Positions 16,331 through 24,113 of a stretch of DNA of 64,000 nucleotides are shown one piece after another. Position 1 is the stretch's first letter. Every line of letters begins with the position of its first letter. A program made the translations under genes and the position numbers. This DNA is from an uncultured Lachnospiraceae bacterium (lineage in GTDB: Bacteria > Bacillota > Clostridia > Lachnospirales > Lachnospiraceae): positions 1-64,000 of the forward strand of contig CALWLI010000039.1 in NCBI GenBank assembly GCA_944381485.1. Reading direction: 5' to 3'. The notes beneath the pieces are model-generated. The model worked only from the letters and a program-made list of their open reading frames with translations, searched no databases and was not told the DNA's origin.

Positions 16331-18310
16331 CTATAATGCAGTTGTAAGATATCTTGCATAAGGGGTCAGATCAGTTCCTTTTTCAGCAAGGGATGAGATC
16401 ATTTCCTCACCGAAATACTCTATGATCTCAGCAAAGCCCTGTACTCTTGTTCCCTCATACAAGTAATTATCATTGAGAAGAGAATTTATGTCGGCCCATA
16501 CAAATATGCTGGCTTGCTTCAGCACTGAACGAGAGGCTTCGGAGTTTTCAACCAGCTTTTTTGAGTGCATGTTCAGAGCGTATAACAATTCACAGAAGCC
16601 TTTGGCCTGCTCTTCTCTGAGCCTCAATGAAAACACGCTTATATTGTAATTACAGATTCGACTTACACCTCCTTGGCTGCCTGAACTCAAATGGGTGGTT
16701 GAGAAGGTGTCGAGATATCTGTAACTGAAAGCGTCGCTTACTTTTTCTGAAAATCTTTCTGTCACGGCAAACTTTGCCGTATTCTCATCTTCCGGATTTA
16801 ATATTCCCGATATTCTCTCAAGGCCTTTTGACGGTATCTGCAGTTTTCCTGCAAAGCTGTCATACCGCAGAAGAATATATTTTTTTCCTTTTATCTCACA
16901 AAAAATCATCAGATCACATACGTTTCGGATACCGGAAACTTTTGAGAGCTTGTAGGAAAGCAAGGTTGCAAGTGCAGCGTGATCATCAAATGCGGCATTT
17001 TGCAATCTGAAAAGATCATCCTCTTTGTTAAGAAGAAGAATATCTGATTTCCATGCACCATCACCTGCAGCACTGAATGCGACGTCCTCTGATATGCTGT
17101 AGTCAGAAAGAACTTTAGTGAGAGCAAGAGTTTTTTCGCTGTGAGTGTTGAGCGGGGCCTGCCTGTTTATAAAACCGAGCACATCCAATAAAGAGTAGAA
17201 TATCTGGGTGCTCTCCTCAGAGTATCCGTTGAGCTTTGAGGGAAAGTCTGACTGCCCTGATTTTATATAAGCTGCCATTTCATGCAGAGGAAGCGTGGTA
17301 AATACATACCGCTGAATTATGTGGAGCAGATCACAGACGGCTCCCAGGCATGACCCTTTAAGCTTGTTAATGCTTGAAAGCGGAAGCCATTGGATCCTTT
17401 CCACAGAATCTTCAGGCCTTATATCTGTTACTTTTTCATTTGACATATATACAAAGAGGTGAAGCCTCATAAGCACATTCGGATTATCGCCCAAAGAGTT
17501 CCTGGTGATATTAGTGATATACTTTACACGTGAGGGATCAATCTTTATACCAAGCTCCTCATAAACCTCTCTTATTACAGTTTGGCAATTATTTTCTCCG
17601 CCGTCCTTTTTTCCTCCCGGAAGCTGCCAAAGTCCTGGCCCTATATTTTGACCGGAGCTCCTTTTTGTGAGAAGCACTTTGTTTTTCCATACAATAGCCA
17701 GATAACAGGACTCCTTTTGAAATTGGAATTTTTGACGGCCGTCATTCAATATATAGTCCTTTATTATCGGTTTTACAGCTTTAGAACGACTGTTGAAGTC
17801 AAGCACAGCCATACTTAGCTGATCAAAAAGCATATCTTTAAATTCTTGAGGCTCCGAAAACGAATATGCCAGCACCCCATCACTGAAAACTCGGCTTTTA
17901 AATGAGTCGACAAGCTTAAGCTCGGCAGGATCTGTTGCTTTTGCAGAGCTTAGGCTGTCTTTAAAAAACATCATAACTATCGTTTCGGGATTAAACAGAT
18001 GCCTGCTGAGAGCAGCTTCATACTCCTCCACTGTACCTGAAAGGCTGCGCCTTGTGGGGGTGCCGAGCCTGTCCCATATAATACCGATAAAAATATCATA
18101 GTCTTTTTTTAACTGACGGTTTATCACAGCCTGGCCGTCAGTATCGATATCTGAATAAAAAGATGTCTCCCAGGACAAAAGATTGAGCTGTATACCGAGC
18201 TTTGATCCTATTGTCCTATTAATATGGCTTGACACTTCACGTGCATATTGTCTTTCGATTTCAAGTCCTGTGGGAGATGCGAGAAATACGTTTATGCTTC
18301 GTCCGATCAT
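16331..18310 (-). CDS. DUF4062 (TIR-like)-NUDIX fusion protein
   Basis: 659 residues from ATG 18310. Residues 1-125 are DUF4062, a TIR-related domain: INVFLASPTGLEIER, then INRQLKKDYDIFIGIIWDR, LGTPT and SGTVEEYEAA. The Glu95/Glu96 pair is where a TIR NADase would have its catalytic Glu. Residues 198-335 are NUDIX with a perfect box, G233-x5-E239-x7-REVYEELGI (247-255), suited to hydrolysing nucleoside diphosphates such as ADP-ribose. Residues about 440-600 look like a second NUDIX fold without a box (ILLRYDSFAGKLQIP). An in-frame ATG at 18415 is rejected because a good promoter lies between it and 18310, and AAGGGG precedes 18310. A made-and-removed NAD-derived signal is a plausible inference. 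Confidence 0.8.
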   Translation of the reverse strand: MIGRSINVFLASPTGLEIERQYAREVSSHINRTIGSKLGIQLNLLSWETSFYSDIDTDGQAVINRQLKKDYDIFIGIIWDRLGTPTRRSLSGTVEEYEAALSRHLFNPETIVMMFFKDSLSSAKATDPAELKLVDSFKSRVFSDGVLAYSFSEPQEFKDMLFDQLSMAVLDFNSRSKAVKPIIKDYILNDGRQKFQFQKESCYLAIVWKNKVLLTKRSSGQNIGPGLWQLPGGKKDGGENNCQTVIREVYEELGIKIDPSRVKYITNITRNSLGDNPNVLMRLHLFVYMSNEKVTDIRPEDSVERIQWLPLSSINKLKGSCLGAVCDLLHIIQRYVFTTLPLHEMAAYIKSGQSDFPSKLNGYSEESTQIFYSLLDVLGFINRQAPLNTHSEKTLALTKVLSDYSISEDVAFSAAGDGAWKSDILLLNKEDDLFRLQNAAFDDHAALATLLSYKLSKVSGIRNVCDLMIFCEIKGKKYILLRYDSFAGKLQIPSKGLERISGILNPEDENTAKFAVTERFSEKVSDAFSYRYLDTFSTTHLSSGSQGGVSRICNYNISVFSLRLREEQAKGFCELLYALNMHSKKLVENSEASRSVLKQASIFVWADINSLLNDNYLYEGTRVQGFAEIIEYFGEEMISSLAEKGTDLTPYARYLTTAL

Positions 18311-18340
18311 GGAAGGGCCCCTTAATTTTTTTATAAAAGA

Positions 18341-18369
18341 ATTATAACTAATAAACAACCCCGGGGCAA
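18341..18369 (-). promoter_or_regulatory. Promoter of the DUF4062-NUDIX gene
   Basis: Minus strand TTGCCC (18364-18369), 17-bp spacer, TATAAT (18341-18346). The predicted transcript start near 18334 leaves a leader of about 25 bases before ATG 18310. The palindrome CCCCGGGG (18359-18366) spans the -35/spacer boundary and contains one CCGG. Confidence 0.65.
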
Positions 18370-18515
18370 GGGAATGTAAGACAAAACATAAAAGCAAAAA
18401 TTTTATTGCCTCCACTATATATTTATTTTATACTTAAATCGTGTTTTATGTGTAACCCCGAGTCTCTGAGACATAAATTAGAGCTTCAAAGGAAAGGAGA
18501 AAACGAGGTTGATAT

Positions 18516-18986
18516 ATGAAAAAAATAAAATTATTCTGTTTATCTGCAGCTTTAATCGTACTTTTGGCCTCCTGTGCTTCTGAAGAGGCACAGAGTGAGG
18601 AAAGTATTGATGTAACTGCCGCCTCTGAACAGGACATACAGAATGAGGAGCCGGATCTTAATTCCCTCAATCCGGAGGACATGTATACAGAGCTTTTTGC
18701 CATGAGAGTTGCCCCTGAGAAGTATGAGGGCAGGCTCATAAGCATGGAGGGACTTTTCACTGTTTATCAGGAGGACCCTGAGAAGGACTACAAATTCATG
18801 GTAGTCACAGATGAGATCGAAGCGTGCTGCGGGCAGGGGCTTGAATTTATCCCGGCGGGAGACCCTGATTTTCCTGAGGACTATCCTGATCCCGGGACCC
18901 CTGTAAGAGTCACAGGCAGATTTGAGATCTATGACGACGAGGGAGATACGGTAGGCAGGCTCACAGACGCAAAGCTTTCAGAGTAA
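18516..18986 (+). CDS. Small lipoprotein with an OB-like CC-motif domain
   Basis: 156 residues. A lipoprotein signal ends at LLASC (Cys20), followed by an acidic linker to about residue 55. The folded part contains YEGRLISMEGLF, a KFMVVTDEIEACCGQGLEF block and VRVTGRF. The pattern of a beta-rich domain with an adjacent Cys-Cys followed by GLEF is shared with small extracellular OB-fold-like lipoproteins and the C-terminal part of YcgQ-type proteins. A metal-related role is sometimes guessed for these but is not shown. It is transcribed alone and ends at a strong bidirectional terminator. Confidence 0.65.
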   Translation: MKKIKLFCLSAALIVLLASCASEEAQSEESIDVTAASEQDIQNEEPDLNSLNPEDMYTELFAMRVAPEKYEGRLISMEGLFTVYQEDPEKDYKFMVVTDEIEACCGQGLEFIPAGDPDFPEDYPDPGTPVRVTGRFEIYDDEGDTVGRLTDAKLSE

Positions 18987-18991
18987 ACAAT

Positions 18992-19026
18992 AAAGGCTGA
19001 CCTGTACATATACAGATCAGCCTTTT
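18992..19026. terminator. Bidirectional intrinsic terminator between convergent genes
   Basis: AAAGGCTGA plus TGTA pair with TACA plus TCAGCCTTTT around a CATA loop. The A-run on one side and T-run on the other make it suitable for both the lipoprotein (+) and the secreted protein gene (-). Confidence 0.85.
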
Positions 19027-19041
19027 ATCTTTTGAGTCATT

Positions 19042-19554
19042 TTAATGGCATTTCCTGTCCTCACTGTGTCCGCATCTTAAGTAGTGGGCATAGTATTCTT
19101 TTACCTCGTCTCCGTAGAGCTCTTGAAGATCAGGATTTGAATCCATGTACACATGAATGTCAAAGGCTTCGCATCCCCGCCTTTTCTCATCCATGCCGTG
19201 CTCCACAAAGTGTCTGAGAAGGACTGCGGCATCAGTTCCATACTCTTCCGCCACATCAGGATTGTTCTCTGCATAGTACTCAGGATCAAATATGAGAGAG
19301 TAGTCGAGAGCATCGGAACTATCATAGAAAGGGCAATCCTCATGGTGATATCCATATCCTTCACATCCGTAGGGACAGGTATTGTGGTGAGGACGATCCT
19401 CATAATATCTGTGGCCGTGATAGCCGTGATGGCCTCCTTGCCGGGCCTGTGCTGTGATCAATGAAGAACTGTTTGCCGCAAAGGGCAACTGAACTTGAGT
19501 GGTGACTGCGGCCAAAGCCAAGGCGGCGACAGTAAGCTTTAATATACCTTTCAT
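19042..19554 (-). CDS. Secreted His-rich protein with two NPDV-type repeats
   Basis: 170 residues. Residues 1-27 are a standard Sec signal peptide. A His/Tyr/Gly-rich stretch (about 38-75) includes HHGYHGHRYY and two CP(Y/F) pairs, a possible metal-binding zone. The rest is two copies of a 40-residue repeat of the form FDPEYYAENNPDVAEEYG ... LLRHFVEHGMDEKR, then VYMDSNPDLQELYG ... YAHYLRCGHSEDR. Such repeats recur in surface proteins of gut Firmicutes. No anchor is seen, so it is probably secreted or wall-associated through binding. Function is unknown. An extended -10 (TGC then TATAAT, 19594-19602 on the minus strand) and AAAGGAGG precede it. Confidence 0.7.
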   Translation of the reverse strand: MKGILKLTVAALALAAVTTQVQLPFAANSSSLITAQARQGGHHGYHGHRYYEDRPHHNTCPYGCEGYGYHHEDCPFYDSSDALDYSLIFDPEYYAENNPDVAEEYGTDAAVLLRHFVEHGMDEKRRGCEAFDIHVYMDSNPDLQELYGDEVKEYYAHYLRCGHSEDRKCH

Positions 19555-19674
19555 GGCAAAGCCTCCTTTAATTCATAATGTATTTATAGATTGATTATAG
19601 CACATAAGAGATATATGGATTGAAAAAAATTATAATGATATAATAGCATCAACAGGAACATAGGAGGAGAGTAT

Positions 19675-20715
19675 ATGTTAGCTTATACCTACTTAAGACA
19701 AGGCAAATTTAAGCTTATAGAGAAGCCTGAGCCTGTGATAAAGGATCCCAAGGACGCTATAGTCAGAGTGACTTTGGCAAGCATCTGTACCAGTGACCTG
19801 CATATCAAGCACGGCTCTGTACCCCGAGCTGTGCCCGGTATCACTGTGGGACATGAGATGGTGGGGATAGTTGAGGAAGTCGGAGCTGAGGTAAAGAAGG
19901 TGAAGCCCGGAGACAGGGTCGCTGTGAATGTGGAGACCTACTGCGGAGAGTGCTTCTTTTGCAAGCACGGATATGTCAATAACTGTACAGACAAAAACGG
20001 TGGATGGGCTCTGGGCTGCCGCATAGACGGGGGTCAGGCAAAGTATGTCAGAGTTCCTTATGCAGACACCGGGTTAAACGTAATCGATGAAAGCGTAAGT
20101 GACAGGCAGGCATTGTTTACAGGAGACATTTTAGCCACAGGCTACTGGGCGGCAAAGATAGGAGATATAGGAAAGGAAGACACAGTCCTCATTATAGGTG
20201 CCGGCCCCACAGGAATATGCACTCTTATAAGCGTAATGCTGAAGGAGCCGAGAAAGATAATAGTCAGCGAGACAGATCCCCTTCGCAGGGAGTTTGTGAG
20301 AAAGCATTATCCTGAGGTGACGGTTTTTGATCCAAAAGAAAACGATGACGAGGAATTTGTGAAAGCCTGCAGCGAGCATGGAGGAGCGGATGTAGTCATG
20401 GAGGTGGCGGGAGCAGAGGGAAGCTTTGAAGCTGCCTGGAGATGTGCAAGGCCTAATGCCACAGTGGTCGTAGTGGCTCTATATGATAAGGCTCAGATAC
20501 TTCCTTTGCCTGATATGTACGGCAAAAACTTGACATTTAAGACAGGCGGCGTGGACGGCTGCGACTGCGATGAGATACTTAAGCTCATAAAGGATGGAAA
20601 AATCGACACCACTCCCCTTATCACACATACCTTCCCCCTCTCGGAGATCGAGAAGGCATATGAGCTGTTTGAGAACAAAAGGGATGGGGTGATAAAAGTG
20701 GCGATAGAGCCGTAA
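19675..20715 (+). CDS. Zinc-dependent medium-chain alcohol dehydrogenase
   Basis: 346 residues of the MDR superfamily. Catalytic zinc ligands are Cys in ICTSDLH and the His-Glu of GHEMVG. The structural zinc site has all four Cys in CGECFFCKHGYVNNC. The Rossmann turn is VLIIGAGPTGICTL. The catalytic start CTSDLHIKHG places it with sorbitol, threonine or secondary-alcohol dehydrogenases, and the substrate is unassigned. It is monocistronic, with a strong GGAGGAG ribosome site. A weak hairpin follows at 20753-20776. Confidence 0.88.
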   Translation: MLAYTYLRQGKFKLIEKPEPVIKDPKDAIVRVTLASICTSDLHIKHGSVPRAVPGITVGHEMVGIVEEVGAEVKKVKPGDRVAVNVETYCGECFFCKHGYVNNCTDKNGGWALGCRIDGGQAKYVRVPYADTGLNVIDESVSDRQALFTGDILATGYWAAKIGDIGKEDTVLIIGAGPTGICTLISVMLKEPRKIIVSETDPLRREFVRKHYPEVTVFDPKENDDEEFVKACSEHGGADVVMEVAGAEGSFEAAWRCARPNATVVVVALYDKAQILPLPDMYGKNLTFKTGGVDGCDCDEILKLIKDGKIDTTPLITHTFPLSEIEKAYELFENKRDGVIKVAIEP

Positions 20716-20752
20716 CTGTGTTCTGTACAGGAGAGAGCCTGATAATATAATA

Positions 20753-20784
20753 AAAGTATAAAATTTTTCATACTTTCTTTATCT
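20753..20784 (+). terminator. Weak intrinsic terminator after the alcohol dehydrogenase
   Basis: AAAGTAT (20753-20759) pairs with ATACTTT (20770-20776) around a ten-base AT-rich loop, followed by a T-rich stretch. The stem is short and AT-rich, so termination may be partial. Confidence 0.45.
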
Positions 20785-20839
20785 CACCTCTCTTTTACGC
20801 TATAATTATATTATACAAAAGACAGCAGCGAGGTAATAA

Positions 20840-22375
20840 ATGGACTGGCAAAAGCTCCTAAGCTCAGACAGGGCTTACATGAAAAAAAGGCAGGCCCAAG
20901 GCGACGAAAACGACAGGGCAGCTCGTCCTGTGACAGACTTGAGGAATGAATTCGAGAAGGACTATCACAGGATAATAGGAAGTGCATCCTTCAGGCGCCT
21001 GCAGGATAAGACTCAGGTGTTTCCTCTGGACAGATCTGATTTTGTAAGGACCAGACTGACCCACACGCTTGAGGTGTCCTCCTTTGCCAACTCTCTGGGA
21101 CAGAGCATAGCCAGAAGCATATCGGAAAACATAAAGGATCCTGATTTTAAGGATGAGTACAAGTCCTACATCAACAATATACTCCTCTGCGCAGGTCTCC
21201 TCCACGACATAGGGAATCCGCCCTTCGGACATTTCGGGGAGACCTCTGTAAGGAACTGGTTTGAGAAAAATCTTTCGGAACTAAGATTTTACGGAGTCCC
21301 TCTCTCTAATGTGCTCACTGAGCAGATGAGGGAGGATTTTTATCACTTTGAGGGTAATGCTCAGGCCCTGAGGCTGGTCACAAAGCTTCACTTTCTCATA
21401 GGCGACAAGGGAATGAACCTGACAAAGGCCCTTCTGGGAACCATAATAAAGTATCCCATAGCTTCAAACGAGGCGGGACACCCGGGGAAATACAAAAAAA
21501 TGGGATATTTCTATGCGGACAGGGACATATTTGAGGATATAGAGGAGAGCCTTGGCCTTGGAGGCTGCAGGCATCCCCTGACTTTCATCCTTGAGGCTGC
21601 CGACGATATAGCCTACAGGACGGCGGACATTGAGGATGCGGTAAAGAAGGGCTGCATCTCCTACAGAGAACTTCTCTCGGAGCTGAGAGCTGTGGAGAAG
21701 GAAAGAGCTGCGGGAAATGAAAGGTACAGTCAGCAGGTCGACAAGCTGGAGGAGCTCTATGGGAGAGCTCTCAGGGATGGTATTTCAGGCCCTGAGCTCT
21801 ACGCCGTACAAAACTGGATAGTCAACACCCAGGGCAAATTTATATCAGCGGCCATATACGGCTTTACCGCCCACTATAACGAGATCATGGAGGGAAGCTA
21901 CAGAGAGGATCTTTTCTTCGGCACTGACATGGAGCCCTTGGTTTGGGCTCTGGGGGACATTGCCTACAGATATGTTTTCACCTCAAAGCCTATATATAAG
22001 CTTGAGATCGCTGCAGAGGTCATTATTTCAAATCTTTTGGATAAGTTCATAAACGCTGTTCTCTACTTTGACACGGATGAACATTCAAAGGAGAGGCTTC
22101 TTGAAGAACTGAAGGATGAAGCCCTTCTTGAGGGATTGAAAGAGAGAAAGGACAGCGGGGATAAAAACGAAAAGAGACCCGGGATGAGCGCCGTGGATGA
22201 AAAGCTCATTTCACTGATCTCGGAAAATTACATGAATGTTTACAAGCGCTGCTCAGAAGGAAAGAGCGAATCGGAAAAGCTCTACCTGAGACTTATGCTT
22301 GTCACAGATTATATTTGCGGAATGACGGACAGCTTTGCCAAGACTCTTTATCAGGAATTGAATGCTGTAATTTAG
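20840..22375 (+). CDS. dgt: Deoxyguanosinetriphosphate triphosphohydrolase (dGTPase)
   Basis: 511 residues, an HD-domain nucleotide hydrolase that converts dGTP to deoxyguanosine and triphosphate, limiting dNTP pools. The metal site is His75 (RLTHTLEV), His122-Asp123 (LLHDIGNPPFGHFG) and the later Asp in AADDIAYRTADIED. SFRRLQDKTQVFPL is a family hallmark. It is separated from the upstream gene by a weak terminator and a TATAAT at 20801-20806, so it is probably transcribed on its own or read through into ald, 38 bases downstream. Some dGTPases also act in phage resistance by depleting dNTPs, but nothing here shows that. Confidence 0.92.
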   Translation: MDWQKLLSSDRAYMKKRQAQGDENDRAARPVTDLRNEFEKDYHRIIGSASFRRLQDKTQVFPLDRSDFVRTRLTHTLEVSSFANSLGQSIARSISENIKDPDFKDEYKSYINNILLCAGLLHDIGNPPFGHFGETSVRNWFEKNLSELRFYGVPLSNVLTEQMREDFYHFEGNAQALRLVTKLHFLIGDKGMNLTKALLGTIIKYPIASNEAGHPGKYKKMGYFYADRDIFEDIEESLGLGGCRHPLTFILEAADDIAYRTADIEDAVKKGCISYRELLSELRAVEKERAAGNERYSQQVDKLEELYGRALRDGISGPELYAVQNWIVNTQGKFISAAIYGFTAHYNEIMEGSYREDLFFGTDMEPLVWALGDIAYRYVFTSKPIYKLEIAAEVIISNLLDKFINAVLYFDTDEHSKERLLEELKDEALLEGLKERKDSGDKNEKRPGMSAVDEKLISLISENYMNVYKRCSEGKSESEKLYLRLMLVTDYICGMTDSFAKTLYQELNAVI

Positions 22376-22413
22376 CTGCTAAGATATGCAGCATTTTATA
22401 AGGAGGCGATTTT

Positions 22414-23526
22414 ATGAGGATAGGCTGTGCAAAAGAGATCAAAAACAGGGAGTACAGAGTCGGGCTCACACCTGACAATGTAAAGAGCTATGTGAGAGCG
22501 GGACATGAGGTCTTCATTGAAAAAGGCGCAGGCCTGGGCTCCGGGTTTACAGATGAGGAGTACGAGAGGGCAGGAGCAAAGCTCTGTGCTACAGCTGCTG
22601 AGACCTGGGGCAATTCAGACATGATGGTGAAGGTCAAGGAACCCTTAAAGGAGGAGTACGGCTATTTCCGTGAGGGTATGATCATATTCACCTATCTTCA
22701 CCTTGCGGCGGACAGGGAGCTTACGGATGCCATGCTGGAGTCAAAGGTGGCGGGATTTGCCTATGAGACTCTGATCGAGAAGGACAGAAGTATCCCTATG
22801 CTCATTCCCATGAGCCAGATCGCGGGAAGACTCAGCATACAGGAGGGAGCCAAGTACCTGGAAAAGACCTTCGGCGGTGAGGGCGTGCTTCTTGCGGGAG
22901 TTCCCGGAACCCCGAAAGCCAAGATAGTTATAGTCGGAGGCGGAACCGTTGGTACTAACGCCTGCAAGATAGCTGTAGGTATGGGAGCTGATGTCACTGT
23001 GCTTGACATAGATATGAACAGGCTTTCCTATCTGGATGACATTTTCGGTGCGCGCATACAGACTCTTGTAAGCACGGATACAAATATAGAAAATTCCCTT
23101 AAAGAGGCTGATCTCACAGTAGGATCGGTGCTTATCCCCGGAAAGGCTGCTCCCAAGCTTATAAAGAGGGAGTACTTAAAGGAGATGAAGAGAGGAAGCG
23201 TAATAGTTGATGTGGCGGTCGATCAGGGCGGATGCTGTGAGACCACGAAGATGACCAGCCATGACGACCCCATTTTCGAGGTGGACGGAGTGGTTCACTA
23301 TTGCGTCGGCAATATGCCGGGAGCAGTTCCCAGGACCTCCACTATAGCTCTTACAAATGCCACTTTGAAGTACGGTCTTAAGCTTGCATCAAAGGGACTT
23401 GAGGCTGCCTGCAAAAATGATCCCGTAATGTCTTCGGGAGTGAATACTTACGCAGGCAAGCTCACCTGTAAGAATGTGGCGGACAGCTTCGGAATGGAGT
23501 ATACAGAGCTCTCAGAGCTGATCTGA
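22414..23526 (+). CDS. ald: Alanine dehydrogenase
   Basis: 370 residues, the exact size of the family. It reversibly oxidises L-alanine to pyruvate and ammonia with NAD. The N-terminus MRIGCAKEIKNREYRVGLTP and the MVKVKEP block form the substrate domain. IVIVGGGTVGTNACKIAVGMGADVTVLD is split across the Rossmann domain, with the GGGxxG nucleotide turn intact. HCVGNMPGAVPRTS is conserved as HYCVGNMPGAVPRTS. TAAGGAGG precedes the ATG. It follows dgt by 38 bases and ends at a strong terminator. Confidence 0.95.
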   Translation: MRIGCAKEIKNREYRVGLTPDNVKSYVRAGHEVFIEKGAGLGSGFTDEEYERAGAKLCATAAETWGNSDMMVKVKEPLKEEYGYFREGMIIFTYLHLAADRELTDAMLESKVAGFAYETLIEKDRSIPMLIPMSQIAGRLSIQEGAKYLEKTFGGEGVLLAGVPGTPKAKIVIVGGGTVGTNACKIAVGMGADVTVLDIDMNRLSYLDDIFGARIQTLVSTDTNIENSLKEADLTVGSVLIPGKAAPKLIKREYLKEMKRGSVIVDVAVDQGGCCETTKMTSHDDPIFEVDGVVHYCVGNMPGAVPRTSTIALTNATLKYGLKLASKGLEAACKNDPVMSSGVNTYAGKLTCKNVADSFGMEYTELSELI

Positions 23527-23560
23527 TACATGAAAGACAAAATAAATCACAGAAATAAAT

Positions 23561-23598
23561 AAGCGGAGGGAGGACATTTATCCTCCCTCTGCTTTATA
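23561..23598. terminator. Strong bidirectional terminator between ald and dfx
   Basis: AAGC plus GAGGGAGGA pair with TCCTCCCTC plus GCTT around a CATTTA loop, with one internal mismatch. It serves the convergent ald (+) and desulfoferrodoxin (-) genes. Confidence 0.85.
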
Positions 23599-23610
23599 TT
23601 TCTTAATCTT

Positions 23611-23991
23611 TTATGCTGTGATATCAGCCTTCCAAAGTCCGTGGAGATTGCAGTACTCGTACACCTCCACATTGCCCTTGTAGCCGTTTAAGCAGAACTC
23701 GGCGACGGGCTTATCCTCCGGAGTGAGCTCCTTTCTCATCACAATGTCCCCTGCCTTTGCGATGATGAATGCGATGTGATGCTCCTTTGTCATGGGATGC
23801 TCAACGCTTCCCACCTGAACAAAGAGTTTTCCGTCTTTTATCTCACATGCGGGAACATGCTTTTCCTGAGCCGCATCGGTCACTCCTGCTTTAAGCTCAT
23901 CCATGGGCTTGCCGCAGCAGGATACAGGTGCTGATGAATCATAGAGCTTTTCAATTACGTTTCCACATACTGAACACTTGTAAAATTTCAT
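23611..23991 (-). CDS. dfx: Desulfoferrodoxin (superoxide reductase)
   Basis: 126 residues. The N-terminal desulforedoxin iron site has Cys6, Cys9, Cys25 and Cys26 (CSVC ... SCC). The catalytic Fe(His)4Cys centre is His45, His65, His71, Cys114 and His117 (EKHVP, EHPMTKEHH, CNLHG). Both centres are complete, so it is a two-iron superoxide reductase. It reduces superoxide to peroxide without making oxygen, typical of anaerobes. It lies downstream of ferritin on the same strand, with its own double -10 promoter region. A short hairpin (24023-24036) sits in the leader. Confidence 0.95.
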   Translation of the reverse strand: MKFYKCSVCGNVIEKLYDSSAPVSCCGKPMDELKAGVTDAAQEKHVPACEIKDGKLFVQVGSVEHPMTKEHHIAFIIAKAGDIVMRKELTPEDKPVAEFCLNGYKGNVEVYEYCNLHGLWKADITA

Positions 23992-24044
23992 GATAAATAC
24001 CTCCGTATAATTTTGTAATCAAACGGCCTTAGCCGTCCCCTTAG

Positions 24045-24066
24045 ATTATTATACCATTATTATACC
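24045..24066 (-). promoter_or_regulatory. Duplicated -10 region upstream of dfx
   Basis: ATTATTATACC occurs twice in perfect tandem (24045-24055, 24056-24066). On the minus strand each copy presents GGTATAATAAT, so two TATAAT elements lie 11 bp apart. A palindrome AAGTATACTT (24069-24078) and an inverted repeat CCGTTGT/ACAACGG lie just upstream. No clear -35 fits both, and redox or metal control by a repressor is possible. Confidence 0.45.
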
Positions 24067-24113
24067 GGAAGTATACTTGTAATTCCGTTGTTCTGACAAC
24101 GGGATAAGAAATT

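Noticed and set aside
18311..18415. N-terminal extension of the DUF4062-NUDIX protein with an apparent membrane helix
   Set aside because: The promoter at 18341-18369 lies inside it, and the domain begins right at ATG 18310 after a good ribosome site.
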